Part shown: positions 12,619 to 20,022 of the stretch, one piece after another
Numbering within the stretch: position 1 is the first letter of the stretch
How the letters are laid out: each line of letters starts with the position of its first letter
Origin: DASRIA01 sp038203635
GTDB taxonomy: Bacteria > Actinomycetota > Thermoleophilia > Solirubrobacterales > JBBDJG01
Assembly (NCBI GenBank): GCA_038203635.1
Contig: JBBRDT010000002.1
Span: forward strand, 33,615 to 97,614
Length of the DNA stretch: 64,000 nt
Direction of reading: 5' to 3'
The notes under the pieces: generated by a model
Told to the model about the DNA's origin: nothing
Database searches by the model: none
What the model saw: only the letters and a program-made list of their open reading frames with translations
Position numbers and translations under genes: made by a program

Positions 12619-12918
12619 ATGGATTCCCGCCAAGTGCTTCGCAGTCCGGTGATCTCCGAGAAGAGCTACGCGCTGATCGCGGACAACAAGTACACCTTCC
12701 GAGTCCACTCCGACGCGCACAAGACGGCGATCCGCGCCGCCGTGGAGGAGATCTTCGGCGTACGCGTGACCCAGGTGCGCACGATGAAGATGAAGTCCAA
12801 GCCAAAGCGGCGGGGATGGACCAAGGGCCGCACGCGCCAGTGGAAGAAGGCGATCGTCGAGCTCGCGCCCGGCGACCGCATCGAGCTGTTCGAAGGAGCG
12901 GCGGCCTCGGCCGAGTAG
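12619..12918 (+). CDS. rplW: 50S ribosomal protein L23 (uL23)
   Basis: Docking platform for trigger factor and SRP at the tunnel exit; 99 residues, normal for bacteria. Shows RQVLRSPVISEKSYAL at the N-terminus, YTFRVHSDAHKTAIRAAVE, and FGVRVTQVRTMKMKSK followed by the basic KPKRRGWTKGRTRQWKKAIV. The ATG directly abuts the rplD stop, indicating tight coupling. Confidence 0.97.
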   Translation: MDSRQVLRSPVISEKSYALIADNKYTFRVHSDAHKTAIRAAVEEIFGVRVTQVRTMKMKSKPKRRGWTKGRTRQWKKAIVELAPGDRIELFEGAAASAE

Positions 12919-12921
12919 CGC

Positions 12922-13761
12922 ATGGCGATCAAGAAGCACAAGCCGACAAGTCCCGCGCGCCGTTTTGCCACCTGGCTGGTGCGCGAGGAGCTGACCCGCT
13001 CGGAACCCGAGAAGTCACTCGTGAAAGGGAAGGCCAAGAGTGGGGGGCGCAACACGCACGGCCGCATCACGAGCCGGCACCGCGGTGGCGGCGCGAAGCG
13101 CCGGTACCGCCGGATCGACTTCAAGCGCCGCAAGGACGGCGTGCCCGCGAAGGTCGCGGCGATCGAGTACGACCCCAACCGTACGGCTCACATCGCGCTG
13201 CTCCATTACAGAGACGGCGAGAAGCGCTACATCCTCGCGCCGCAGCGTCTTACGGTGGGCATGGAGGTGAGCTCCGGCGATACGGCCGAGATCCAGGTCG
13301 GCAACTCGCTCCCGCTGGGCCGGATCCCGACGGGGACTGTGGTCCACAACGTCGAGTTGACGCCCGGCCGGGGCGGGCAACTCGGGCGTTCTGCCGGTGC
13401 TGCGATCCAGCTTGTGGCCAAGGAGGGACGTACGGCGACCCTGAGGCTGCCCTCGACTGAGATGCGCATCGTGTCGGCCGACTGCCGCGCGACGATCGGC
13501 ACCATCGGCAACGCCGACCACGAGAACGTCACGATCGGCAAGGCCGGCCGCAGCCGTCACAAAGGCATCCGCCCCCAGACCCGCGGCACGGCGATGAACC
13601 CGGTCGACCACCCGCACGGTGGTGGCGAGGGGAAGACCACGGCCGGCCGCCATCCTGTGACGCCGTGGGGCGTTCCGACGCTCGGCTACCGCACGCGCAA
13701 GAAGGGCAAGCAGTCCGACAAGTACATCGTGCGCGGCCGGCGCAGAGGGAAGAGGCGATAG
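12922..13761 (+). CDS. rplB: 50S ribosomal protein L2 (uL2)
   Basis: Core 23S-binding protein needed for peptidyl transfer and subunit joining; 279 residues, full length. Characteristic stretches: GRNTHGRITSRHRGGGAKR, YDPNRTAHIALLHYRDGEKRYI, and the C-terminal loop with the essential histidine in MNPVDHPHGGGEGKT followed by TPWGVPTLGYRTRKK. Four bases separate it from rplW. A 200-base palindromic non-coding stretch follows instead of an immediate rpsS. Confidence 0.98.
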   Translation: MAIKKHKPTSPARRFATWLVREELTRSEPEKSLVKGKAKSGGRNTHGRITSRHRGGGAKRRYRRIDFKRRKDGVPAKVAAIEYDPNRTAHIALLHYRDGEKRYILAPQRLTVGMEVSSGDTAEIQVGNSLPLGRIPTGTVVHNVELTPGRGGQLGRSAGAAIQLVAKEGRTATLRLPSTEMRIVSADCRATIGTIGNADHENVTIGKAGRSRHKGIRPQTRGTAMNPVDHPHGGGEGKTTAGRHPVTPWGVPTLGYRTRKKGKQSDKYIVRGRRRGKRR

Positions 13762-13774
13762 TGGTGGCCCCCCC

Positions 13775-13947
13775 CCGGACGTCCCGCGCGAAATGGCGGC
13801 CGTCGGATGCCGCCATGCGGCGTCCTCGGTCGGCGCAATGGCACCGCCATTGCACCCTCCAGGCGCCGCCAGGCGCCGTGCGAGCGCGAAGCGCGAGATC
13901 CTTGCGTGGCGACCCCGACGCCGCGCCATTTCACGCGCGACGCCCGG
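13775..13947. repeat. Palindromic MITE-like element between rplB and rpsS
   Basis: The 200 bases between rplB and rpsS carry terminal inverted repeats: 13775-13798 pairs with the complement of 13924-13947 over 24 positions with three mismatches, and pairing continues inward past a shared GTCGG. Nested hairpins lie inside: GCAATGGC-ACC-GCCATTGC (13835-13853), two GGCGCC copies (13862-13876) and a GCGCG/CGCGC dyad near 13885. No gene is seen. Nothing like it separates the neighbouring genes, whose gaps are mostly under 15 bases. Confidence 0.65.
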
Positions 13948-13961
13948 ATGAGGACCACTAG

Positions 13962-14243
<282 letters not shown>

Positions 14244-14245
14244 CG

Positions 14246-14911
14246 ATGGCGGACGAGAAAGACAAGCAGGACAAGGAGCCGCCGGCGGCCAAGAAGCCCG
14301 CCGCGAAAAAGCCCGCCGCCGAAAAGAAGCCGGCCGCCGCAAAGAAACCGGCTGCGAAGCCGAGGGCGCGCAAGGCCGCTGCCGCGAAGGCCGAGCCGGC
14401 CGAGCAGAAGACGACGGCCGAGGCCAAGGAGACGACGACCGAGCCCAAGCCTGCCCGCAAGCCTGCCGCGCGCCGGTCCGCTGCGAAGAAACCTGCTCCG
14501 AAGGACAAGGCTCCGGCGAAGGCCGAGTCGCCGAAGGCGGAACCCGCGCGCAAGCCCGCGCTGCCCCAACGTCCGCTGGTGCGCGCACAGGCGAAGTACG
14601 TGCGGTCCTCGGCGCGCAAGGCACGGCTGGTCATGGATCACGTGCGCGGACGCCCGGTCGCCGACGCACGCGCCCTGCTGCGTCACAGCCCGCGTGGCGT
14701 CGCGCGCGACGTGGAGCGGCTGCTGAACTCGGCGATCGCCAACGCGGAGAACAACCATGACCTCGTGGGCGACGATCTTTACGTCAAGGAGATCTACGCT
14801 GATGAGGGCCCGACGCTGCGCCGCTTCCGCCCGCGGGCGCAGGGGCGCGCGACGCGTATTCGCAAGCGCACGAGCCATCTGACCGTCGGGCTATCGACGA
14901 AGGAGACTTAA
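14246..14911 (+). CDS. rplV: 50S ribosomal protein L22 (uL22) with a long Ala/Lys/Pro N-terminal extension
   Basis: Tunnel-lining 23S-binding protein. The canonical L22 core starts near residue 108 (VRAQAKYVRSSARKARLVMD) and runs to the beta-hairpin ending RFRPRAQGRATRIRKRTSHL, but it is preceded by about 107 residues of low-complexity sequence rich in Ala, Lys, Pro and Glu (repeated AAKKPA-type units), so the protein is 221 residues against the usual 110-115. The extension resembles histone-H1-like tails and is probably disordered and RNA-binding. The ATG at 14246 is two bases after the rpsS stop and begins MADEKDKQDK; an internal start near the core cannot be excluded. Confidence 0.93.
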   Translation: MADEKDKQDKEPPAAKKPAAKKPAAEKKPAAAKKPAAKPRARKAAAAKAEPAEQKTTAEAKETTTEPKPARKPAARRSAAKKPAPKDKAPAKAESPKAEPARKPALPQRPLVRAQAKYVRSSARKARLVMDHVRGRPVADARALLRHSPRGVARDVERLLNSAIANAENNHDLVGDDLYVKEIYADEGPTLRRFRPRAQGRATRIRKRTSHLTVGLSTKET

Positions 14912-15679
14912 GTGGGACAGAAGGTTCATCCAGAGGGATTCCGGGTCGGCTACATTCACGATTGGAAGTCGAACTGGTTCAACGAGCGCGAGTTCGCCGA
15001 CTACCTGCTCGAGGACATCAAGATCCGCGAGCACATCGAGGGGAAGCTCGGGCATGCCGGCCTGTCCGACATCCGCATCCGCAAGGACAAGAACGAGGTC
15101 ACCGTGGACATTCACACGGCCCGGCCCGGAATCGTGATCGGCAAGTCCGGCAGCGAGGTCGACGCGCTGCGCCGCGACCTCCACAAGATGACGTCGAAGC
15201 AGGTGCGGGTGAACATCCTCGAGGTCAAGCGCCCGGAGCTGGACGCGAAGCTCGTGGCCCAGTCGATCGCCGAGCAGCTCCAGAACAGGGTGGCGTTCCG
15301 ACGCGCGATGAAGCGCGCCCTGACGTCCGCAATGCGCTCCGGCGCCACCGGTGTGCGGGTACAGGTGTCCGGGCGGCTCGGCGGTGCGGAGATGGCACGC
15401 ACGGAGGGCTACTCGGACGGCCGGGTCCCGTTGCACACGCTGCGTGCGGACATCGACTACGGGCTGTACGAGGCGAAGACCACTCACGGGCGCATCGGCG
15501 TCAAGTGCTGGATCAACAAGGGCGAGGTCATGCCCGAGGGCTACCTCACGACCGACGGCGTCGACTCGCCGCTACCCCAGCGTGGACGCGGGTCGCGTGC
15601 GCGTGGCGCCGGCGACGGGCAGTCCGGCCAGGGCGGCGGGGATTCCAGGCGCGGCGGCGGCGGGCGGAGAGGCCGTTAG
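14912..15679 (+). CDS. rpsC: 30S ribosomal protein S3 (uS3) with a Gly/Arg-rich tail
   Basis: Part of the mRNA entry channel and its helicase activity; 255 residues. N-terminal MGQKVHPEGFRVG, KH domain with VIGKSGSEVDALRRDL, and the C-domain GRLGGAEMARTEGYSDGRVPLHTLRADIDYG (read in two parts) are conserved. After residue about 218 comes a Gly/Arg/Ser tail ending GGGGRRGR, longer than the family's usual end. GTG start directly follows the rplV TAA, with AGGAG ten bases upstream. Confidence 0.97.
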   Translation: MGQKVHPEGFRVGYIHDWKSNWFNEREFADYLLEDIKIREHIEGKLGHAGLSDIRIRKDKNEVTVDIHTARPGIVIGKSGSEVDALRRDLHKMTSKQVRVNILEVKRPELDAKLVAQSIAEQLQNRVAFRRAMKRALTSAMRSGATGVRVQVSGRLGGAEMARTEGYSDGRVPLHTLRADIDYGLYEAKTTHGRIGVKCWINKGEVMPEGYLTTDGVDSPLPQRGRGSRARGAGDGQSGQGGGDSRRGGGGRRGR

Positions 15680-16093
15680 ATGCTGAGCCCCAAGCGCGTC
15701 AAGCACCGCAAGCAGCACCGCGGGCGACGAGCCGGCATGTCGAAGGGCGGCACCACCGTGCAGTTCGGCGAGTACGGCTTGAAGTCGCTGGACGCCGCCT
15801 GGATCACGGACCGGCAGATCGAAGCGGCTCGTATCGCGATGACCCGCAAGATCAAGCGCGGTGGGAAGGTCTGGATCAACATGTTTCCGGACAAGCCGGT
15901 GACCAAGAAGCCGGCCGAGACCAGGATGGGGTCCGGCAAGGGGTCGCCCGAGTTCTGGGTGGCGGTGGTGAAGCCCGGCCGCGTGATGTTCGAGCTGGCC
16001 GGCGTCCCGGAGGACCTGGCCCGTGAGGCGATGCGCCTGGCCGGCCACAAGCTCCCCGTACACACCAAGTTCGTGATGCGCGAGGACCAATAA
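15680..16093 (+). CDS. rplP: 50S ribosomal protein L16 (uL16)
   Basis: A-site tRNA contact protein of the 50S, 137 residues, standard. Signatures: MLSPKRVKHRKQHRGRRAGM, GEYGLKSLDAAWITDRQIEAAR and MGSGKGSPEFWVAVVKPGR. Its ATG abuts the rpsC TAG. In this family an Arg in the GRRAGM region is hydroxylated in some bacteria; whether that occurs here cannot be seen. Confidence 0.97.
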   Translation: MLSPKRVKHRKQHRGRRAGMSKGGTTVQFGEYGLKSLDAAWITDRQIEAARIAMTRKIKRGGKVWINMFPDKPVTKKPAETRMGSGKGSPEFWVAVVKPGRVMFELAGVPEDLAREAMRLAGHKLPVHTKFVMREDQ

Positions 16094-16094
16094 T

Positions 16095-16310
16095 TTGAAG
16101 ACGAAGGAAGTGAGAAACCTCGACAACGAGCAGTTGGTCGACAAGGTGCGCGAGTTCCGCGAGGAGCTGTTCAACCTGCAGTTCCGCAACTCCACGGGCG
16201 AGCTGGAGAACACCGCCCGCCTGCGGGAGGCCAAGCGCACGCTCGCTCGCACGCTGACGATTGCCCGCGAGCGCAACCTGGACATCGAAATCGAGCTTCG
16301 GAAGGCATAG
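16095..16310 (+). CDS. rpmC: 50S ribosomal protein L29 (uL29)
   Basis: Small two-helix protein at the tunnel exit; 71 residues. Contains NEQLVDKVREFREELFNLQFRN (helix 1, read across the conserved LFNLRFQ-like motif) and REAKRTLARTLTIARER (helix 2). It starts with TTG at 16095, one base after the rplP stop; that start gives the usual MK-rich N-terminus. rpsQ follows after 10 bases. Confidence 0.93.
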   Translation: MKTKEVRNLDNEQLVDKVREFREELFNLQFRNSTGELENTARLREAKRTLARTLTIARERNLDIEIELRKA

Positions 16311-16320
16311 GCAACACGTG

Positions 16321-16971
16321 ATGGCGGAAGACGAAAAGGACCAGCAGCCCACAGAGGCAGAGGCCCCGGCTGAGGCAGAGGCCCCGGCTCCGGAAGAGCC
16401 CGTGGCGGAGACTCCCGCCCCGGAGCCGGAGCCGGAAGCGCCCGCCGCCGCGCCGGCTCCCGCCGCCGAGGCCGAGCCCCCCGCACCGCAGCTGTCTCCG
16501 AAGGAGCGCCGCCGCCTTGCACGCTCCACCGCCACCGGCCCCGGCGGCCCGCCCAGATCTCTGGAGGACCGCCTGCGCGAGCGCGCCGAGGGGCGCGCGC
16601 GGAAGGCAAAGGAGCGCACGCGCTGGCGCGCGAAGCGGAAGGCCCGTGATTCTGAAAAAAACCGTGATTCTGTAAGCAGAATCACGGGTGGGCAGCAGGA
16701 CAGCCCTTCGGCCCCGCAGGAGAGTGTCGCGCGCAAGACGCGCCAGGGCGTGGTCGTGTCGAACAAGGCGGACAAGACGATCACCGTCCGCATCGACCGC
16801 GTCGCCCGGCACCGGGTCTATGGAAAGGTCATGCGGGAGACCGGCACGCTGCACGCCCACGACGAGCGCAACGAGGCGAACGAGGGCGATGTCGTGCGGG
16901 TCGGCGAATCGCGCCCGCTGTCGCGTACCAAGCGCTGGCGGCTGCTCGAAGTCCTCGAGAAGGCCCGCTAG
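16321..16971 (+). CDS. rpsQ: 30S ribosomal protein S17 (uS17) with a 130-residue N-terminal extension
   Basis: 16S-binding OB-fold protein. The S17 core begins near residue 137 (KTRQGVVVSNKADKTITVRI) and ends RTKRWRLLEVLEKAR, about 80 residues as usual. In front lie about 136 extra residues: an acidic Glu/Ala/Pro tract (residues 1-58), an Arg-rich segment (about 60-105) and a short stretch encoded by a perfect DNA palindrome (NRDSVSRITGG, about residues 114-124). Total 216 residues against a family norm near 85. Start at the ATG 16321 or the GTG three bases earlier. The core could also be made from an internal start; no strong internal Shine-Dalgarno was seen. Confidence 0.93.
   Translation: MAEDEKDQQPTEAEAPAEAEAPAPEEPVAETPAPEPEPEAPAAAPAPAAEAEPPAPQLSPKERRRLARSTATGPGGPPRSLEDRLRERAEGRARKAKERTRWRAKRKARDSEKNRDSVSRITGGQQDSPSAPQESVARKTRQGVVVSNKADKTITVRIDRVARHRVYGKVMRETGTLHAHDERNEANEGDVVRVGESRPLSRTKRWRLLEVLEKAR
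16662..16697 (+). repeat. In-frame palindromic element with TAAG loop inside rpsQ
   Basis: CCGTGATTCTG-TAAG-CAGAATCACGG is a perfect 11-bp stem with a TAAG loop, followed by GTGGGCAGCAGGAC, which can form a second weak hairpin (GGGC with GCCC). A direct copy of the left arm is at 16644-16654, separated by an A-run. It is translated without breaking the frame, in the same phase as its counterpart in ligA (30637-30676). Confidence 0.7.
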
Positions 16972-16982
16972 GGGGGCGTCAC

Positions 16983-17351
16983 GTGATCCAGGCTGAGACA
17001 AGGCTGAAGGTGGCCGACAACACCGGCGCGCGAGAGCTGCTTTGCATTCGCGTGAAGGGTGGTTCGCGGCGCCGCTACGCAGGCGTCGGCGACGTGATCG
17101 TCGGCACCGTCAAGAGCGCTACTCCACAGGGTGCGGTCAAGAAGGGCGAGGTCGTGCAGGCCGTCGTGGTCCGCACGCGCCGTCAGCTGGGTCGCAAGGA
17201 CGGGACCTACATCGCGTTCGACGAGAACGCCGCCGTGCTGATCGACGCCGCGAACAATCCCCGCGGCACCCGCATCTTCGGACCTGTGGCGCGCGAGCTG
17301 CGCGAGCGTAACTTCATGAAGATCGTCTCCCTCGCCCCGGAGGTCCTGTAA
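16983..17351 (+). CDS. rplN: 50S ribosomal protein L14 (uL14)
   Basis: Inter-subunit bridge protein, 122 residues, exactly the family length. MIQAETRLKVADNTGARELLCI, then GVGDVIVGTVKSATP, VVVRTRRQLGRKDGTYI and FDENAAVLID with RGTRIFGPVARELRE are diagnostic. GTG start at 16983, 11 bases after rpsQ. Begins the classical spc operon order. Confidence 0.98.
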   Translation: MIQAETRLKVADNTGARELLCIRVKGGSRRRYAGVGDVIVGTVKSATPQGAVKKGEVVQAVVVRTRRQLGRKDGTYIAFDENAAVLIDAANNPRGTRIFGPVARELRERNFMKIVSLAPEVL

Positions 17352-17353
17352 CG

Positions 17354-17698
17354 ATGGCCGCCAAGGTGCGACGTGGCGACACGGTCGCGGTGGTCGCCGG
17401 CAAGGACTCCGGCAAGCAGGGACGTGTCCTGCGTGTGGACCCGAAGAAGGAAAGGGTCTTCGTCGAGGGCCTCAACATGGTCAAGCGTCACCAGCGCCCA
17501 CGCTCGCTGAAGGACACGCAGCGCGGAGGCAAGGTGGGCGGCGTGATCGAGAAGGAGGGCCCGATCCACATCTCGAACGTGATGCTCGTGGATCCGCGCG
17601 ACAACAAGCCCACACGTGTGCGCATCGAGCGAACCGACGAAGGCAGACGCGAGCGCGTCACCGTCCTGTCCGGCCAGAAGCTCCCGGAGTCGAGCTAG
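17354..17698 (+). CDS. rplX: 50S ribosomal protein L24 (uL24)
   Basis: Assembly initiator of the 50S, 114 residues. KOW motif region RRGDTVAVVAGKDSGKQGRVL at the N-terminus, followed by VFVEGLNMVKRHQRP and ISNVMLVDPRDNKPTRV. Starts two bases after rplN. C-terminal residues VTVLSGQKLPESS extend slightly beyond the core. Confidence 0.97.
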   Translation: MAAKVRRGDTVAVVAGKDSGKQGRVLRVDPKKERVFVEGLNMVKRHQRPRSLKDTQRGGKVGGVIEKEGPIHISNVMLVDPRDNKPTRVRIERTDEGRRERVTVLSGQKLPESS

Positions 17699-17703
17699 GT
17701 CTG

Positions 17704-18456
17704 ATGCCGGCCCGACTCAGCGAGCGATATGAGAGCGAGATCAAGCCGCAGCTGATGGAGCGGTTCGGGTACTCGAGCGTCATGCAGGCGCCCCGCGTGC
17801 TGAAGATCACGGTCAACATGGGTGTGGGCGAGGCGAAGCAGGACAGCAAGATGCTGGATGCGGCCGCCGAGCAGCTCGCCACGATCGTGGGACAGAAACC
17901 TGCGGTGCGGCGGGCGAAGAAGTCCATCGCCGGGTTCAAGCTGCGTGAGGGAATGCCCGTCGGGGTGGTGACGACGCTGCGGCGGGACCGCATGTGGGAG
18001 ATGCTCGACCGGCTGCAGTCGATCGCGATCCCGCGGATCCGAGACTTCCGGGGCCTCAACCCGCGCTCGTTCGACGGCCGCGGCAACTACACGCTCGGCC
18101 TCCGCGAGCAGATCATCTTTCCCGAGATCGACTACGACTCGATCGACCAGGTCCGTGGCCTGAACGTCACGATCACGACTTCGGCCGAGACCGACGACGA
18201 GGCCCGCGAGCTCCTGCGGCTGCTGGGGATGCCGTTCCGCGCCGAGGAGCGCGGCCCGACCGCCGCGGAGGTCCGCCAGGCCCAGCAGCTTGCGGACGAG
18301 AAGCGCGCGGCCGAGCAGCAGGCGACCGAGCAGCTCAAGGCCGAGCGCGGCGAGACTGAGGAAGACGAAGGCGCAGAGACTGATTCAGGTGACGGGGCCG
18401 CGGGGGGAGGCTCCGAAGGAGCCGATGGGGGCCAAGCCCCCTTAGGGAACGAATAG
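17704..18456 (+). CDS. rplE: 50S ribosomal protein L5 (uL5) with an acidic C-terminal extension
   Basis: 5S rRNA-binding protein. The L5 core (about residues 1-183) shows LKITVNMGVGEAKQDSK, GQKPAVRRAKKSIAGFKLR, PRIRDFRGLNPRSFDGRGNY and the IFPEIDYD segment. About 65 further residues follow: a Glu/Gln/Ala-rich helix, an acidic stretch and a Gly-rich end (GGSEGADGGQAPLGNE), making 250 residues rather than about 180-187. The last 16 codons contain two DNA hairpins (see separate entry). rpsN starts six bases after the stop. Confidence 0.96.
   Translation: MPARLSERYESEIKPQLMERFGYSSVMQAPRVLKITVNMGVGEAKQDSKMLDAAAEQLATIVGQKPAVRRAKKSIAGFKLREGMPVGVVTTLRRDRMWEMLDRLQSIAIPRIRDFRGLNPRSFDGRGNYTLGLREQIIFPEIDYDSIDQVRGLNVTITTSAETDDEARELLRLLGMPFRAEERGPTAAEVRQAQQLADEKRAAEQQATEQLKAERGETEEDEGAETDSGDGAAGGGSEGADGGQAPLGNE
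18409..18441 (+). repeat. Paired hairpins inside the 3' end of rplE
   Basis: GGCTCC-GAA-GGAGCC (18409-18423) and GGGGGC-CAA-GCCCCC (18427-18441) are two perfect 6-bp stems with triloops, three bases apart, inside the extra C-terminal codons of rplE. A TTAG follows. They could act as an attenuator or RNA-processing site within the spc mRNA, or be another translated palindromic insertion. Confidence 0.55.
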
Positions 18457-18462
18457 GAGACC

Positions 18463-18648
18463 ATGGCAAAGACATCACAGAGAGTCCGCCAGCAACGCGG
18501 GAGCAAGTTCAAGACACGCAACTACAATCGCTGTCGCCGGTGTGGGCGCGCGCGGGCGTATTACCGGAAGTTCGGCCTGTGCCGCATCTGCCTGCGGGAG
18601 ATCGCCCACCAGGGCATGATCCCCGGCATGACCAAGTCCTCCTGGTAA
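18463..18648 (+). CDS. rpsZ: 30S ribosomal protein S14, zinc-type (uS14)
   Basis: Small head protein of 61 residues, the zinc-binding short form. Two CxxC pairs (CRRCGRARAYYRKFGLCRIC) form the zinc ribbon, followed by LREIAHQGMIPGMTKSSW, the standard ending. ATG preceded by AGGAG. The longer zinc-free paralogue is not in this window. Confidence 0.97.
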   Translation: MAKTSQRVRQQRGSKFKTRNYNRCRRCGRARAYYRKFGLCRICLREIAHQGMIPGMTKSSW

Positions 18649-18661
18649 GTCGGAGAAAGCT

Positions 18662-19090
18662 TTGACCGATTCAGTCGCAGACTTCCTGACGCGCCTTCGA
18701 AACGCGATCCACGCGGACCATGACGACGTCGTGGTCCCGGCCTCGCGGATGAACCAGGAGCTCGCCCGCGTGCTGCAGCAGGAGGGCTACGTCCTCGGGT
18801 TCGCGGTCGAGACGACGGATCGCCCGCCCGGGTCGAGCAGTCACAAGACCACCGCGGAGTTCCAGGCGCTGCGAATCCGGCTCAAGTACACCGAGGACCG
18901 CGAGCCGGTGATCAGCGGCCTGCGGCGCATCTCGACTCCCGGCCGCCGCCAGTACACGAACGCCGACCAGCTTCCCCGCGTGCAGGGCGGCATGGGCACC
19001 GCGATCCTGACCACCTCGAAAGGCGTGATGACCGCCTACCAGGCACGTGACGCGCGTGTCGGGGGCGAAGTTCTCGCCCACATCTGGTGA
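18662..19090 (+). CDS. rpsH: 30S ribosomal protein S8 (uS8)
   Basis: Central-domain 16S-binding protein and, in E. coli, the spc operon repressor; 142 residues. N-terminal DSVADFLTRLRNAIHADHDDV, then VPASRMNQELARVLQQEGYV, and the conserved C-terminus GMGTAILTTSKGVMTAYQAR ending GGEVLAHIW. A loop with PPGSSSHKTTAEF makes it about ten residues longer than usual. TTG start at 18662, with GGAGAAAG upstream. Confidence 0.96.
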   Translation: MTDSVADFLTRLRNAIHADHDDVVVPASRMNQELARVLQQEGYVLGFAVETTDRPPGSSSHKTTAEFQALRIRLKYTEDREPVISGLRRISTPGRRQYTNADQLPRVQGGMGTAILTTSKGVMTAYQARDARVGGEVLAHIW

Positions 19091-19094
19091 GCAT

Positions 19095-19628
19095 GTGAGC
19101 AGGATCGGCAGACTTCCAATCCAGATCCCCGACGGCGTCGAGGTCCAGCTCGAGACCGGGTTGGTGCGCGTGGCGGGTCCCAGGGGCAGGCTCGAGCAGG
19201 TGGTGTCGCCGGAGCTGTCGTTCGAGCGCGAGGACTCCACGCTCGTGGTGAAGCGCCCAACGGATCGCGGGGAGCATCGTGCCCTGCACGGACTCACGCG
19301 CAGTCTCGTCAACAACATGGTCGAGGGCGTCACCAACGGCTTCGAGAAGCGGCTCGAGATCCAGGGCGTCGGGTATCGCGCGCAGCTAAAGGGCAACACC
19401 CTGGAGCTGGCGCTCGGCTTCTCCCATCCCGTGCGCTTCGACGCGCCCGACGGGATCGAGTTCGACGTCCCGGCGCCCACGCAAGTCATCGTGCGCGGCA
19501 TCGACAAGCAGGCGGTGGGCGAGGTCGCCGCGCGAATCCGCAAGTTCAGGCCGCCCGAGCCCTACAAGGGCAAGGGTGTGCGATACGTGGGTGAGCATGT
19601 CGCGCGGAAGGTGGGCAAGCGCGCATGA
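19095..19628 (+). CDS. rplF: 50S ribosomal protein L6 (uL6)
   Basis: Factor-binding-site protein, 177 residues, standard. Starts SRIGRLPIQIPDGVEV, has the two L6 repeats, VEGVTNGFEKRLEIQGVGYRA (read in parts) and ends KIRKFRPPEPYKGKG-like (here RIRKFRPPEPYKGKGVRY). The GTG at 19095, four bases after the rpsH stop, gives the canonical N-terminus; the frame is open for 16 codons further upstream inside rpsH. Confidence 0.96.
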   Translation: MSRIGRLPIQIPDGVEVQLETGLVRVAGPRGRLEQVVSPELSFEREDSTLVVKRPTDRGEHRALHGLTRSLVNNMVEGVTNGFEKRLEIQGVGYRAQLKGNTLELALGFSHPVRFDAPDGIEFDVPAPTQVIVRGIDKQAVGEVAARIRKFRPPEPYKGKGVRYVGEHVARKVGKRA

Positions 19629-19984
19629 CGACTGCGACCATCGAGAAGCGCGCGCGCCGCGACCGCAGGCGCCGGCGCATCCGCGCACGGGCGATCGGCA
19701 CCGCTGAGCGCCCGCGGCTGTCGGTCTTCCGCTCGAATCGCGGGTTGGTTGCCCAGCTGGTCGACGACGACCGCGGGCACACGGTCGCCTCGGTCCGGTG
19801 GTTCGAGCAGGAGCTGCGCGATCTCAAGGCGATGGAGCAGGCCAAGCGCGTCGGGGAGTTGCTGGCGCAGCGGGCCGGCGAGGCCGGGATCGAAGCGTGC
19901 ATCTTCGATCGCGGCGGTTACAAGTACCACGGTCGTGTGAAGGCGCTGGCCGACGGCGCCCGCGAAGGCGGCCTCAAGTTTTGA
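19625..19984 (+). CDS. rplR: 50S ribosomal protein L18 (uL18)
   Basis: 5S rRNA-binding protein, 119 residues. Basic N-terminus (KRARRDRRRRRIRARAIGT) followed by RPRLSVFRSNRGLVAQLVDD and FDRGGYKYHGRVKALADGAR with terminal EGGLKF, all typical. ATG overlaps the rplF stop (ATGA). Loop around residues 58-72 is slightly diverged. Confidence 0.97.
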   Translation: MTTATIEKRARRDRRRRRIRARAIGTAERPRLSVFRSNRGLVAQLVDDDRGHTVASVRWFEQELRDLKAMEQAKRVGELLAQRAGEAGIEACIFDRGGYKYHGRVKALADGAREGGLKF

Positions 19985-20010
19985 CCTTTTTTCTAGACGG
20001 ACCCCTTTAG

Positions 20011-20016
20011 TACCCT
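20011..20016 (+). promoter_or_regulatory. Candidate -10 box (TACCCT) just before rpsE
   Basis: TACCCT lies 6 bases before the rpsE ATG in the only sizeable gap (38 bases) of this part of the spc operon. TTGACC at 19981 is present but 24 bases away. If active it would give a leaderless rpsE transcript. Confidence 0.3.
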
Positions 20017-20022
20017 CAGCAA

